Shown here piece by piece: positions 35,887 to 45,159 of a DNA stretch of 59,875 bases (position 1 is its first letter; each line of letters begins with the position of its first letter). The translations under genes were made by a program, and so were the position numbers. The DNA comes from Clostridia bacterium (GTDB lineage Bacteria > Bacillota > Clostridia > Oscillospirales > CAG-272). The notes beneath the pieces are model-generated. The model was not told the DNA's origin and did not search any database. It saw only the letters and a program-made list of their open reading frames with translations. The stretch spans positions 1 to 59,875 of the forward strand of contig JAFTXE010000094.1 in the NCBI GenBank assembly GCA_017461745.1, given 5' to 3'.

Positions 35887-37485
35887 TTAAAGCAAAGCAT
35901 TTGCTGTTGAACCTAACTGGGCGTTGTTATAATTGATGCTTCTTTCCTTATATTTATACGGCAGCAGCTCTTCTTCAAGCTCGTCGATACGGTCTATTTT
36001 GCCGGCGGTATACGCGAGTATTCTGCGACGGCAAGCATCGGTGCGTCTCAAAAGTGCGCCCAAGCGCTGATCCTGAATGTCAAAGCCGTGAGGCTTATTA
36101 TCGGTAAACCATTGCTTTTCAAAGGCTCTGGCATATATATCTATAAGCTTCTCAACCTTTACGTACTCGTTTTTCGCGAGACGTTCAAGCTCTGTTTTAT
36201 CTTTTCTTTCATAAGCCTTGCGGGTACGAAGTCCAAGCTCGTATTTTATTGCCATTACGTCGCAAAGCTTTGCCGCTGAATCAAATACGTAACCGTATTT
36301 TCGGCTCTTTTTGGCAGTAGCGTGAAGCTGACGGGCATACTCAACGTACTTTTTTCCCTCACCTTCCTTTATGGTATAATCAAAGAAATCATTAAAGTAA
36401 TCGGAGTAAAGCATATATTTCGATGGATTATGAGCTTCGCCTTGATATCCCAATACCTCGTTGGGGCAATCAATATTCATAAACTCATCAAAATCTATCC
36501 CCACGAGTCTTTTAAACTTTGCTTTTATCTTTTGCTCGTCGGAGTTGCCTTTGGCATATTCTGCAAGGTAAAACAAAGATGGGAGTTGAGAAAAATGAGA
36601 GCATTCCGCGCCGTTATCTCCCCACATAGTCATAAATACGTTGCGAATTTTGTTCTTTTTGCAAGCGTTAAGCGCAGGAATCATGGAATCAAGCGTGAAT
36701 TTGTTAAACGGTATCATTCCACTCCATCCCCAAATACCGCCCGCAAACCACGTTTGATTTGTGAGTTGCTTATGATTATACATCATATTGCTGTAATTTT
36801 CTTCTTTAGTCTGGTAATAATCCCAATAAATAGGAATCACCGAAGGCGGTATCGCGTCGACTACTTCTTGGGGAATTTTACATTTTGGTATATAATATTC
36901 TCCACTGTTCCAAGGTCTGAAAAACATATCCGACCAAATCATTAACTCGTAACCGTACTTCTCGGCTATCTTGCATATTTTTTCAAGATGACGTTTCATT
37001 ATGGTATTTACTGACTCATATCCGTGTATATCAAGATGCCTTCCTCTGCCGAGGTTGTGGGCTTCGTCCATACCGATATGTATTTTTCTTGACACGAAGC
37101 ACTCGGAAAGAGTTGCAAACATACGGTCTATAAGCTCATACGTTCTTTCGTCGTCAGTGAGTAGAATATCGTCGCAGTCCTTTGGGAACTTATTCCAATG
37201 GAATATTGCGTTAAGATGCGCGAGCGTTTGAATACAGGGGATAACGCTCATTCCGATAGACGTAGCAAACGCATCTATCTCCTTCATTTCAGCCTTGGAA
37301 TAACGTCCCCTCATATAACCAAAGTAAGGCTCTCCGTCTACCTCATAGGTGTCCTCGGTATAAAGTAACACACAATTATACCCCATTTTTTTCAATAGGG
37401 TTAAAAAGCGTTTAAGTCCGTCCATACTCATTACGGCATTTCTTGACATATCTATCATTACGCCAAAGGTATCAAAGTTTTTCAT
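35887..37485 (-). CDS. GH20-family beta-hexosaminidase-like protein
   Basis: A 532-aa cytosolic protein with a GH20 TIM barrel: FLTLLKKMGYNCVLLYTEDTYE at the start of the barrel, PCIQTLAHL near 83-91, and the catalytic Asp140-Glu141 pair in HIGMDEAH. MIWSDMFFRP, IPIYWDYY and TMWGDNGAE follow as expected barrel strands. It has no N-terminal zincin-like domain, as in the short GH20 group. It should remove beta-linked N-acetylhexosamine or a related sugar. It is the first gene of a two-gene operon with GH78, with a promoter at 37529-37557, divergent from the AraC-phosphoesterase gene, which may regulate it. Confidence 0.8.
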   Translation of the reverse strand: MKNFDTFGVMIDMSRNAVMSMDGLKRFLTLLKKMGYNCVLLYTEDTYEVDGEPYFGYMRGRYSKAEMKEIDAFATSIGMSVIPCIQTLAHLNAIFHWNKFPKDCDDILLTDDERTYELIDRMFATLSECFVSRKIHIGMDEAHNLGRGRHLDIHGYESVNTIMKRHLEKICKIAEKYGYELMIWSDMFFRPWNSGEYYIPKCKIPQEVVDAIPPSVIPIYWDYYQTKEENYSNMMYNHKQLTNQTWFAGGIWGWSGMIPFNKFTLDSMIPALNACKKNKIRNVFMTMWGDNGAECSHFSQLPSLFYLAEYAKGNSDEQKIKAKFKRLVGIDFDEFMNIDCPNEVLGYQGEAHNPSKYMLYSDYFNDFFDYTIKEGEGKKYVEYARQLHATAKKSRKYGYVFDSAAKLCDVMAIKYELGLRTRKAYERKDKTELERLAKNEYVKVEKLIDIYARAFEKQWFTDNKPHGFDIQDQRLGALLRRTDACRRRILAYTAGKIDRIDELEEELLPYKYKERSINYNNAQLGSTANALL

Positions 37486-37528
37486 TTTTTATCCTTTCAT
37501 TCAAATAATTTTATGTGTATATGCTAAA

Positions 37529-37557
37529 ATTATATCACATAAAACATGTCGATTCAA
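37529..37557 (-). promoter_or_regulatory. Promoter for the GH20-GH78 operon
   Basis: Minus strand: TTGAAT (37552-37557), 17-bp spacer, TATAAT (37529-37534). Confidence 0.6.
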
Positions 37558-37630
37558 CAGAGTATATTAACATATTTCCGAACTATTACACACTGTTTTC
37601 TAATAAAAAAAGCCTCTTTTGTGTAGTATA

Positions 37631-37659
37631 TTGACATTTTATTTAAAAAATGCTATTAT
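37631..37659 (+). promoter_or_regulatory. Promoter for the AraC-phosphoesterase gene and GH127
   Basis: TTGACA (37631-37636), 17-bp spacer, TATTAT (37654-37659). The spacer end TTTAAAAAATGCTA is identical to that of the promoter at 55572-55600. Confidence 0.7.
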
Positions 37660-37708
37660 AAAACTAACGTATAATTTGTAGTTATTATCGTATTTTAAGG
37701 AGTATATT

Positions 37709-39517
37709 ATGTACAAGATCGATCATCCCCATGACAGATCCAGACTATTCTACCCTGATAGAAAAGTCCTTGAAAACATAAGTGTAACAGAAATTGGTAC
37801 GATATCGTCCTGCAACGGATATTACAAGGACATCAACAATGGAAATTTTTATATCATTCACTATTTGTTAAGCGGAAAAGGAGTATTTCGGGGACAACGG
37901 TTCACTGCGCCTTGTATATTTGTGTTTGCTCCCAACGATCAGCTGTCATACTCCATCGACTCTGAATCGGAATCTGTTGAACATTTCTGGATAAAACTTG
38001 AGGGAAAGGAGACCAAGTCATTTTTGGCAGAAGCAGGTTTCCCTACTGTTTCTTCCCTGTGTTTCTTTACCTATGTGAAGAAAGCAAAACAAATATTTAC
38101 AGAGCTTACCACCGAGGCAAACTACGTAGATATAGATGACAGATATTTTATGCTTCAAGGTTTTTTAAATCTTTGTACACTGCACAGAAGATCCATGCAT
38201 AAAAGCAACTCACCGAAGGACGTAAATCCCTACGTTATAAAAACCATAGAGTATATCAACTCCCATTATTCACAGCCTATAACAGAAAAAATACTTGCCG
38301 AGAATTTGCACGTTTCTGTCAATTATATGCATAGGCTGTTTTGTCAGGATATGGATATGACTCCCAACTATTATATAAACAAATACAGGGTAGAACGCTC
38401 TAAGTCATTGCTGGTAGATACCGCGCTTCCAATAGCCCACGTAGCGGAAAGGGTGGGATTTTCCAGCGGAGATTACTTCGGACGTGTTTTTGCTAAGTTA
38501 ATGGAATGTACTCCCTCGTACTACCGTAAGCACTATAAAAAAACTCACAATAATATGGTCATATCCAACGTGAACGGTTCAAAAACAAATAAGATAGATT
38601 GGATATACCGTGAGGAAACCTCGGGTATAATGGTAAGAGAGGCGGATATTTACACAGGTCACGATGGACCTATGCTTAAAATCGGTATCATTTCGGACAC
38701 GCATTTTAACTACTGTAACAATCGTGATTTCGAGGAAAATCACCCAACTGTTATGAGCTCCTACGCCCACCGCAAATGGCTTGCAAACGGAAAAAACGTT
38801 AAAAAGACAGCTAAGTGTCTTAAATATATATCCGATTGTGACCAAATGGTGGTGCTGGGTGATATTTTAGACTATCTTACTCACGGAGCTATTGAGCTTG
38901 CAAAGAAAAATATTTTTGACAAATATCCCAATATTATAGCCTGCGTAGGAAATCACGACGCGGTCAGAAAAATGGAGGGGACGGTTGATGAGATAGATTC
39001 TCTTGAAGAACGCAGAAACGTTCTCAAAAGCTTTTGGGTACATGATATAGATTATTACTCAAAAATTCTTGACGGTCGGGTTATGCTTATACAAATGGAT
39101 AATGCGAGCAGAGAGGGGTTTGTGAAAGATCAGATAAAAAATCTTAAGACGGATCTTTCTCTTGCGAGAAAGCAAGGACTTGCGGTGCTGCTCTTCTTCC
39201 ACAATCCTATATCTATAAACAATCCCGCCACAACTGTCACTATGCCTATAAGAAGAAATGACGGTGGAGTAGCTAATTTTAACAATATTTCGTATCTTAT
39301 CGGACCGAAGTCAAAGGGAGCTTCACTTGAGGGCTACGAGCTGATAATAAACAATGCGGATATTATTCAAGCCGTATTCTGCGCCCATATGCACAGCGAT
39401 TATTATACCGAAATATACGCAAAGACCGCTGATGGCAAGGACAAAAAGATACCGCAGTATATAACCACCGGCACAGCATACGATCAGGGGCACGTAATGA
39501 TAGTAAATATAAAATAA
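37709..39517 (+). CDS. AraC regulator fused to a metallophosphoesterase
   Basis: A 602-aa protein in one uninterrupted frame. Residues about 1-120 are a cupin-like sensor (YYLLSGKG-type strand, then FVFAPNDQLSYSI). About 175-275 is an AraC double helix-turn-helix (LAENLHVSVNYMHRLFCQ, AERVGFSSGDYFGRVF). A linker at about 280-305 leads to a complete metallophosphoesterase at 306-602: Asp330-Thr-His332, Asp385 in GDILD, Asn415-His416, His498 and His560-x-His562. The catalytic half belongs to the same subfamily as the exported enzymes at 24546, 28965, 41490, 44028 and 54470. GGAG precedes the ATG. GH127 follows 17 bp later. The enzyme may destroy or sense a phosphorylated signal that the regulator responds to. 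I know of no described protein of this build. Confidence 0.85.
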   Translation: MYKIDHPHDRSRLFYPDRKVLENISVTEIGTISSCNGYYKDINNGNFYIIHYLLSGKGVFRGQRFTAPCIFVFAPNDQLSYSIDSESESVEHFWIKLEGKETKSFLAEAGFPTVSSLCFFTYVKKAKQIFTELTTEANYVDIDDRYFMLQGFLNLCTLHRRSMHKSNSPKDVNPYVIKTIEYINSHYSQPITEKILAENLHVSVNYMHRLFCQDMDMTPNYYINKYRVERSKSLLVDTALPIAHVAERVGFSSGDYFGRVFAKLMECTPSYYRKHYKKTHNNMVISNVNGSKTNKIDWIYREETSGIMVREADIYTGHDGPMLKIGIISDTHFNYCNNRDFEENHPTVMSSYAHRKWLANGKNVKKTAKCLKYISDCDQMVVLGDILDYLTHGAIELAKKNIFDKYPNIIACVGNHDAVRKMEGTVDEIDSLEERRNVLKSFWVHDIDYYSKILDGRVMLIQMDNASREGFVKDQIKNLKTDLSLARKQGLAVLLFFHNPISINNPATTVTMPIRRNDGGVANFNNISYLIGPKSKGASLEGYELIINNADIIQAVFCAHMHSDYYTEIYAKTADGKDKKIPQYITTGTAYDQGHVMIVNIK

Positions 39518-39534
39518 CAAAATGGAGAAAGATC

Positions 39535-41397
39535 ATGATATCAAACAAGGTGAGTGAAATGGAAAACGGACGCAAGATGTGGCGAGAGCCCTTTTCGGAA
39601 ATAAAATTCGACGGTCTTTTTACCGAGGTCGCAAATTTTATTCAGCGCAATCAGATATGCGAGGTCAACCTCTGGAATAAATTCGTAAAGCAATATAAGG
39701 AGTTCGTGGACGGTCCCGACAGACGCTGGAGAGGCGAATATTGGGGCAAAATGATGCGCGGCGCTTCTATGATAGTCGGCTACACCAAGGACAAGGGTAT
39801 GTACAGGGTGCTTGAAAACACCGTCAAGGATATGCTGAGCGCCGAGGACGAGCACGGACGCTTTTCCACATATTCCGTTGACAAGGAGTTTGACGGTTGG
39901 GATATGTGGTGTCGCAAATACGTGCTTCTCGGTATGCAGTATTTTCTTGAAATATGTCAGAATGATGATTTGAAAAAGGACGTCATAGCGGCTATGTGCC
40001 GTCACGCTGACTACATTATGTCAAAGGTCGGACACGAGCAGGACGGAAAGATAGAAATATATAACACGACGAGGGATTGGAAGGGCGTAAACTCTTGCTC
40101 TATCCTTGAGCCCTACGTACGTCTTTACAGACTCACGGGTGAGAAGCGCTACCTTGACTTCGCCGAATACATAATTTCAACGGGCTTTTGCGCGGACGGA
40201 AATCTTTGGGAGCTTGCAATTGAGGATAAGCTTATGCCTTGCGAATATCCCGTGAACAAGGCTTATGAAATGATGTCCTGCTTTGAGGGACTTATTCAAT
40301 ACTACTACGTTACGGGAATTGAAAAGTACAAGACCGCCGCTATTAATTTCGGTAAAAAGATAATAGAGATGGAAATGAGCATAATCGGAAACAGCGGCTG
40401 CACACACGAGCTGTTCGACCACACGGCAGTAAATCAGACCAAAACGGGATATGACTTCGTTATGCAGGAGACCTGCGTTGCAGTTACATGGATGAAGCTC
40501 GCGTCGGCGCTCCTTGAGCTCACGGGAGACCCCGTATTTGCGGATTGCATCGAAACAACGTTCTATAACGCATATCTCGGCTCACTGAACACAAAACGCG
40601 TGGCATACACCATCTTTCCCGAAAAGCACGCCCCTCAGGTCATGCCCTTTGACAGCTACAGTCCTCTCGTAGCAGATACGCGCGGTAAATTTATCGGCGG
40701 CTACTGCTCCTTCCACGACACGACCTTCTACGGCTGTTGCGCTTGTATCGGCGGTGCGGGAGCGGGCGTTATTCCGAGAACTGCGGTAATGAGAAACGAC
40801 GAGACAATAATCTTCAACTTCTATCACGAGGGAAGCCTTTGCACGCTGACTCCCAACGGCACTCCCCTTACGGTACGTCAGCAGACAAAGTATCCCACGG
40901 ACGGTAATATAGCTCTTACAATATACGTAGAAAAGGTGGAGAGCTTTGGTATAGGCCTGCGTATTCCCGCATGGTGTAAAAATGCGACGGTAAAGGTAAA
41001 CGGCGAGGACGTTGAGGTAACGGAAGGATATACCACGGTGACGAGAACGTGGAGCTCTGGAGACGTTATCGAGCTTTGCATGGATATGACGGTTGAGAGA
41101 ATTCTGCCTCCCGAAAACGCGCAGAACGCGGATATTTTTGCGGGATACCGCCGCGGACCTATAATTCTGGCAGCAGACGCGAGAATTACCGACCCAAGAG
41201 CCGTTATTGACGTCAAGTGCGACAAAAACGGATCTGCAAAGGGAGAAAAGAAATTCTGTCCCGAAATTCCCGAGGCACTTGAATGCATCGAGCTTACAAA
41301 GGAGAACGGCGAAAAGGTACGTCTTATAGACTACTCCTCAGCGGGTAAAACGTGGGATAAGACCTCAATGTGCGCCGCTTGGCTGAGAAGAAAATAA
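39535..41397 (+). CDS. GH127-family beta-L-arabinofuranosidase-like protein
   Basis: A 620-aa cytosolic enzyme of the former DUF1680 group. The (alpha/alpha)6 barrel includes RGEYWGKMMRGA and FDGWDMWCRKY. The zinc/thiolate site is visible: Glu312 and Cys314 in QETC, and Cys401-Cys402 in FYGCCACIGGAG; in the family a Cys acts as nucleophile. The C-terminal third is beta-sandwich (GLRIPAW, GYTTVTRTWSSGDVIEL). It should release beta-L-arabinofuranose, as in plant hydroxyproline-linked or pectic arabinans; GH146-like specificity is an alternative. It is co-transcribed with the AraC-phosphoesterase gene, 17 bp upstream. Confidence 0.85.
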   Translation: MISNKVSEMENGRKMWREPFSEIKFDGLFTEVANFIQRNQICEVNLWNKFVKQYKEFVDGPDRRWRGEYWGKMMRGASMIVGYTKDKGMYRVLENTVKDMLSAEDEHGRFSTYSVDKEFDGWDMWCRKYVLLGMQYFLEICQNDDLKKDVIAAMCRHADYIMSKVGHEQDGKIEIYNTTRDWKGVNSCSILEPYVRLYRLTGEKRYLDFAEYIISTGFCADGNLWELAIEDKLMPCEYPVNKAYEMMSCFEGLIQYYYVTGIEKYKTAAINFGKKIIEMEMSIIGNSGCTHELFDHTAVNQTKTGYDFVMQETCVAVTWMKLASALLELTGDPVFADCIETTFYNAYLGSLNTKRVAYTIFPEKHAPQVMPFDSYSPLVADTRGKFIGGYCSFHDTTFYGCCACIGGAGAGVIPRTAVMRNDETIIFNFYHEGSLCTLTPNGTPLTVRQQTKYPTDGNIALTIYVEKVESFGIGLRIPAWCKNATVKVNGEDVEVTEGYTTVTRTWSSGDVIELCMDMTVERILPPENAQNADIFAGYRRGPIILAADARITDPRAVIDVKCDKNGSAKGEKKFCPEIPEALECIELTKENGEKVRLIDYSSAGKTWDKTSMCAAWLRRK

Positions 41398-41425
41398 TAG
41401 ATAGCTTTCCATTTTGGAAAAACCT

Positions 41426-41478
41426 AAAAAGCGAACGGAGCTGATTCAGTGTTAATGAATCAGCTCCATTCGCTTTTT
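41426..41478. terminator. Bidirectional terminator
   Basis: A long stem AAAAAGCGAA-C-GGAGCTGATTCA pairs with TGAATCAGCTCC-A-TTCGCTTTTT. It lies between two convergent genes and has U/A tails both ways. Confidence 0.85.
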
Positions 41479-41489
41479 ATTTAACCGTG

Positions 41490-44018
41490 TTATTTTACAG
41501 TGATCCTCAATGCGTAACCGCCGTCATAGAACATTGCGTTAAGAACGTACTGAGGAATAACGGTATACATTCCTTCTGCGTCAACAGCGTCTATTTCAGT
41601 ATAAAATCCGCTGTGTACGTGTCCTGAGAAGCAACCCTTTATCACGTCGCCGTGAGTTACTATCAGGTCGTATACATCCTTTGATGCTCCGCTTGAATAG
41701 CTACCAATGGTATCAGCCTTGGAATTGTAGAAATTCTTTGTATCAAGCTGTCCCTTATCGTCACAGGCAATATCCTTATATTCGGGATTGCCCGTAGCTA
41801 TCGGAATGTGGTAGAAAAGCAGAACGGAATAGCCTTCACTTCTTGCCAATTCAAGATCGGCACTTAACAAATTGACCTGCGCCTCTCTGAACTCGCCCGT
41901 CGTTCCGTTATCCAACTGTATGAGCATTACCTTGTTTCCAAGCACCTTCTTAGAATAAAAGATATCGCCCTCTCCGCCTTCTGTCCAATAGTCCTTCTCC
42001 GTTGTCTCTATTTCTCCTATGCGCCCGTCAACAATATTTTGCCACTCTTCAGCAGTATAAGTATTTTCCTCACCAATTGCCTTTACGACGTCGTGGTTTC
42101 CGAGACATGCCATAATATTCTCTCTACCGTCGAATATATAGTTAAACGATTGCGCTACGGTTTCATTCGTAAGGAAATCGTATATATCTCCCGTTATAAC
42201 TATCTGGTCAGCGTTGCTAAAAGTATTGAGTGCTTTTTTAGCATTTTCTGAATTCTTAGAAAAATCCATAGACCTTTTTTCATATGTTTCTTTAAGTGTT
42301 TTATCGTAATATATGGTTTTGTCCGCTATGTCTATATCGTTCAACCATGCAAGATGCAGGTCGCTGATATGTACTATCTCAATATCCTCGCCGCCCTTGC
42401 CCGTGTCTATGATTATTTCTCTTACGCTGATGCCGTTCTCTGTAGTATTATCCGACCATCTGTTAGGTTCTTTCTTCGCCGTATAGCTCTCGGTAGCTTC
42501 GTCGTATCTGTAAGCGTACTTATTTTCAAGAACGGAATACTGCGTAGCGCTGTAGGGGCTGTATTTACCGTCAGCTATCTTGCAATTGTACGTATCTGCG
42601 TCGTAGGTAGCAGACGTATCGTTAACTGCCTTATAAGCAACGTAAACTATACTGCGCGCATTGTTTTCAGCACTATAGTCGGAATACATAGTTACATTTA
42701 CGTTATCTTCGGGAGTATATTTTGCGTATGCTCTTGCGGAGTATTCTTTAGTCGGGTCTTTCATTCCCTGAATGACCGCATTATACGTAATTTTTTCGCC
42801 GTCGTCATCCTTTTTAAAGCCATTATCCATGCTTGCAACCTGAGCGTACTTTACACTTGCGGCAGTGAGTGCCGAATGTGTAAAGCTAATTTCCGTAAGT
42901 GTTTTAGTCGTAGGCGTTATGATAATACCGTATTCATCAGCTTGATTATCGCTCGCTATAGCTGCCGTAAAACGCATACCGTTATCCGAAAGCGTCGTAC
43001 GAACGGACGCGCCGTCTTCAAGAGTGGGAATAGCATAATTCAAATCAACTTCGTCAGTAGTTTCACCCTTGTCGCTACTTGTTTTCAAAAAGTCAAGATC
43101 CGTTACATTGAAGTTAAGCCTTTCAGTTGCAGAACCGCTTATTCCATACCACTTTGTTCCGTTATTTATTATGCAAGCGTCTTTTCCTATAGTCACGTTG
43201 GTTGTGCCCGTACCGGTAACGTTGAAAAATTCAACAGTGTTATTAGTCTGTATAAGTTTAGAACTTCCCGCTATGTTAATATTAGCATTTGACAATCCTC
43301 TGAGCATTCGCTTACCAGAACAAATAGTGGAATTAGAAATGCTCACATTTCTGACCTGATACGTTAAGCCATATATAGTAGCTCCCGAATGTTCACTATA
43401 TCCCTCAGCATCAGGATCATTAATTGACGTAGAAATCAAATTAACGGTTAATCCGCGTGTTGATGGGGAAGTATTTCCAAACACAGTACCCCCACCGTAT
43501 AACCATAAAGTACAGTCGCTCACATTTACAGTAGTATCAAAGCTCGTACCTGAATTGGTTCTAATATATCCCTTCTCATCGTTTATATTTTTTCCTACCC
43601 AAGTACAACCATTTATAGTAAGCTGTGTGCCGCCAGCCACCTCTATTCGTTTCCAAGTTGACGTAATCGTCAGTTTATTTACAGTGACAGTCTCTCCGTT
43701 TACAAATTTGAAAACATCTGCCGCGTTCGTGTCTGTAAGTGTATATCCATTGCCGTTTATTGTAATTTCAATAGCAGCTGTACCAGCATTTGTATCTGTA
43801 GACACCATTGTGTAATCACTGTTAAAATCAATCGTTCCTCCGCCGTATTCATACACTTTTGCAAGAGCCGCCGCCCACGTAGAGCAGTCAGATGCAGTCT
43901 CGCCTACGTCATTTCCCGTAACGGTAAACGGAGCTGTGCCTTCCGCAGAAACCATTGTAGCAAAAGCGGTCATTATCATTAGACACGCCAATGCTAAAGA
44001 TAATATTTTCTTTTTCAT
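41490..44018 (-). CDS. Secreted beta-helix / shared module / metallophosphoesterase fusion
   Basis: An 842-aa exported protein. Signal peptide 1-25 (VSA/E). Beta helix at about 55-320 (ITINGNGYTL, VTVNKLTI, LTINGCTW, VNVSDCTL, VSISNSTI). Shared module at about 332-500 (DGASVRT, GMRFTA, EYSARAYAKYT, NARSIVYVA, YSPYSATQYSVLENKY). Metallophosphoesterase at 521-842 with SDLHLAW (Asp553, His555), GDIYD, GNHD, YHIP and GHVHSG. It shows the intact form of the fusion that is interrupted by TGA at 29934. It is the last gene of the GH78-MBL-phosphoesterase group, nine bp after the lipoprotein phosphoesterase gene. It likely holds the enzyme near its polymer or wall target. Confidence 0.8.
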   Translation of the reverse strand: MKKKILSLALACLMIMTAFATMVSAEGTAPFTVTGNDVGETASDCSTWAAALAKVYEYGGGTIDFNSDYTMVSTDTNAGTAAIEITINGNGYTLTDTNAADVFKFVNGETVTVNKLTITSTWKRIEVAGGTQLTINGCTWVGKNINDEKGYIRTNSGTSFDTTVNVSDCTLWLYGGGTVFGNTSPSTRGLTVNLISTSINDPDAEGYSEHSGATIYGLTYQVRNVSISNSTICSGKRMLRGLSNANINIAGSSKLIQTNNTVEFFNVTGTGTTNVTIGKDACIINNGTKWYGISGSATERLNFNVTDLDFLKTSSDKGETTDEVDLNYAIPTLEDGASVRTTLSDNGMRFTAAIASDNQADEYGIIITPTTKTLTEISFTHSALTAASVKYAQVASMDNGFKKDDDGEKITYNAVIQGMKDPTKEYSARAYAKYTPEDNVNVTMYSDYSAENNARSIVYVAYKAVNDTSATYDADTYNCKIADGKYSPYSATQYSVLENKYAYRYDEATESYTAKKEPNRWSDNTTENGISVREIIIDTGKGGEDIEIVHISDLHLAWLNDIDIADKTIYYDKTLKETYEKRSMDFSKNSENAKKALNTFSNADQIVITGDIYDFLTNETVAQSFNYIFDGRENIMACLGNHDVVKAIGEENTYTAEEWQNIVDGRIGEIETTEKDYWTEGGEGDIFYSKKVLGNKVMLIQLDNGTTGEFREAQVNLLSADLELARSEGYSVLLFYHIPIATGNPEYKDIACDDKGQLDTKNFYNSKADTIGSYSSGASKDVYDLIVTHGDVIKGCFSGHVHSGFYTEIDAVDAEGMYTVIPQYVLNAMFYDGGYALRITVK

Positions 44019-44027
44019 TTTATCTCC

Positions 44028-45140
44028 TTATTTTACCGTAATTCTCAAGGCGTGACCACCTGTATATGCCGTTGACATAATGGTATATTGCGGAATATAT
44101 GCCTTATTACCCGAAGGATCGGTTGCAACTATCTCGGTATAGAAATCGCTGTGATGATGTCCCGTAAAGCAACCCTTGATTATATCACCGTTCGTGGTGA
44201 TAAGGTCGTATATTTCCTTATCCGCGCCTATCAATGTGGAGCAAGAGCCTCTTGTGGCGTAGTTATAGGACGTTATAGCGCCCTTTCCAGCCATGATTGC
44301 TTGTGCGTTGCTGTACTTTATATTGTATGTCGCTAAAGGGATATGGAAGAACAGCAGAACGGTATAGCCCTCAGCTCTTGCCGTTGCCAAGTCCGCTGTA
44401 AGCAGCGGAATCTGAACGTCCCAGAAGCTTCCCGTCGTTCCGTTATCCATCTGTATGAGCATTACCTTGTTTCCAAGCACCTTTGAGGAATAATATACGT
44501 CATTCACCCAGCCTGCCGCAAGCGTTGGCATACGCTCAAGAACGGTGGCCTTCCAGTCTGCGCCCGTAGACTCCTCGCCCATCTTCTTTGCAGCCTCGTG
44601 GTTGCCAAGACACGCCATGATGTTGTCGTAAGCGTTGAATATATGCTTATTGACCTGCGTTATAACTTCACTCGTCAGATAGTCGTATATATCTCCCGTA
44701 ATAACTATCTGGTCGGCATCCTTTGCCCACTCAAGACACTTAACGGCATTTCCCAAAAACTGACCGTTTTTTCCCCAATCCCTACTATCGTATGTCGCCT
44801 TTATCACGGGATCAGCAAGGTCGGTCGCATTGGCGTAAGCAAGGTGCATATCGGTAAGCTGAACTATCTCGATATCCTCTCCGCCCTTGCCTGTTTCAAT
44901 TACTATATCTCTTATGGTTATACCGTTCTGTTGGCTATATTTCCACATATTTATATCTCCGTCATCCTCCGTCTTTGGCTTGGTTGGCGCATCGGTGTCC
45001 GTCGTCTCGGGTGCGGAGGTTTCCGAGGTGTCGGAGATAACGTTCGTCAATTCCGTAACACCCGAATTATCTGCGCAACCGCCAAGGAAAAGAGAAAGCG
45101 CAAGAGCACAAATCAATATTCTTGAAAATATTTTATTCAT
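44028..45140 (-). CDS. Metallophosphoesterase lipoprotein
   Basis: A 370-aa lipoprotein: signal with lipobox LGGC (Cys22), a Thr/Asp-rich stalk to about 60, then the catalytic domain with Asp97/His99 in LTDMH, Asp150 in GDIYD, Asn180-His181, His266 in FHIP and His328-x-His330 in GHHHSD. It is the intact parent of the deleted copy at 48708-48961, with which it shares long, nearly identical DNA. It lies 19 bp after the MBL gene and nine bp before the beta-helix fusion. It is membrane-anchored outside the cell; the substrate is unknown. Confidence 0.85.
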   Translation of the reverse strand: MNKIFSRILICALALSLFLGGCADNSGVTELTNVISDTSETSAPETTDTDAPTKPKTEDDGDINMWKYSQQNGITIRDIVIETGKGGEDIEIVQLTDMHLAYANATDLADPVIKATYDSRDWGKNGQFLGNAVKCLEWAKDADQIVITGDIYDYLTSEVITQVNKHIFNAYDNIMACLGNHEAAKKMGEESTGADWKATVLERMPTLAAGWVNDVYYSSKVLGNKVMLIQMDNGTTGSFWDVQIPLLTADLATARAEGYTVLLFFHIPLATYNIKYSNAQAIMAGKGAITSYNYATRGSCSTLIGADKEIYDLITTNGDIIKGCFTGHHHSDFYTEIVATDPSGNKAYIPQYTIMSTAYTGGHALRITVK

Positions 45141-45159
45141 ATTAAACCTTTCTATATCA

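Noticed and set aside
36322-36945. A 207-aa plus-strand membrane-like frame
   Set aside because: Antisense to the GH20 gene, no ribosome site, and the hydrophobic look comes from the complement of acidic and aromatic codons.
42354-43292. A 312-aa plus-strand frame
   Set aside because: Antisense to the beta-helix/phosphoesterase fusion; low-complexity hydrophobic composition and no start signal.
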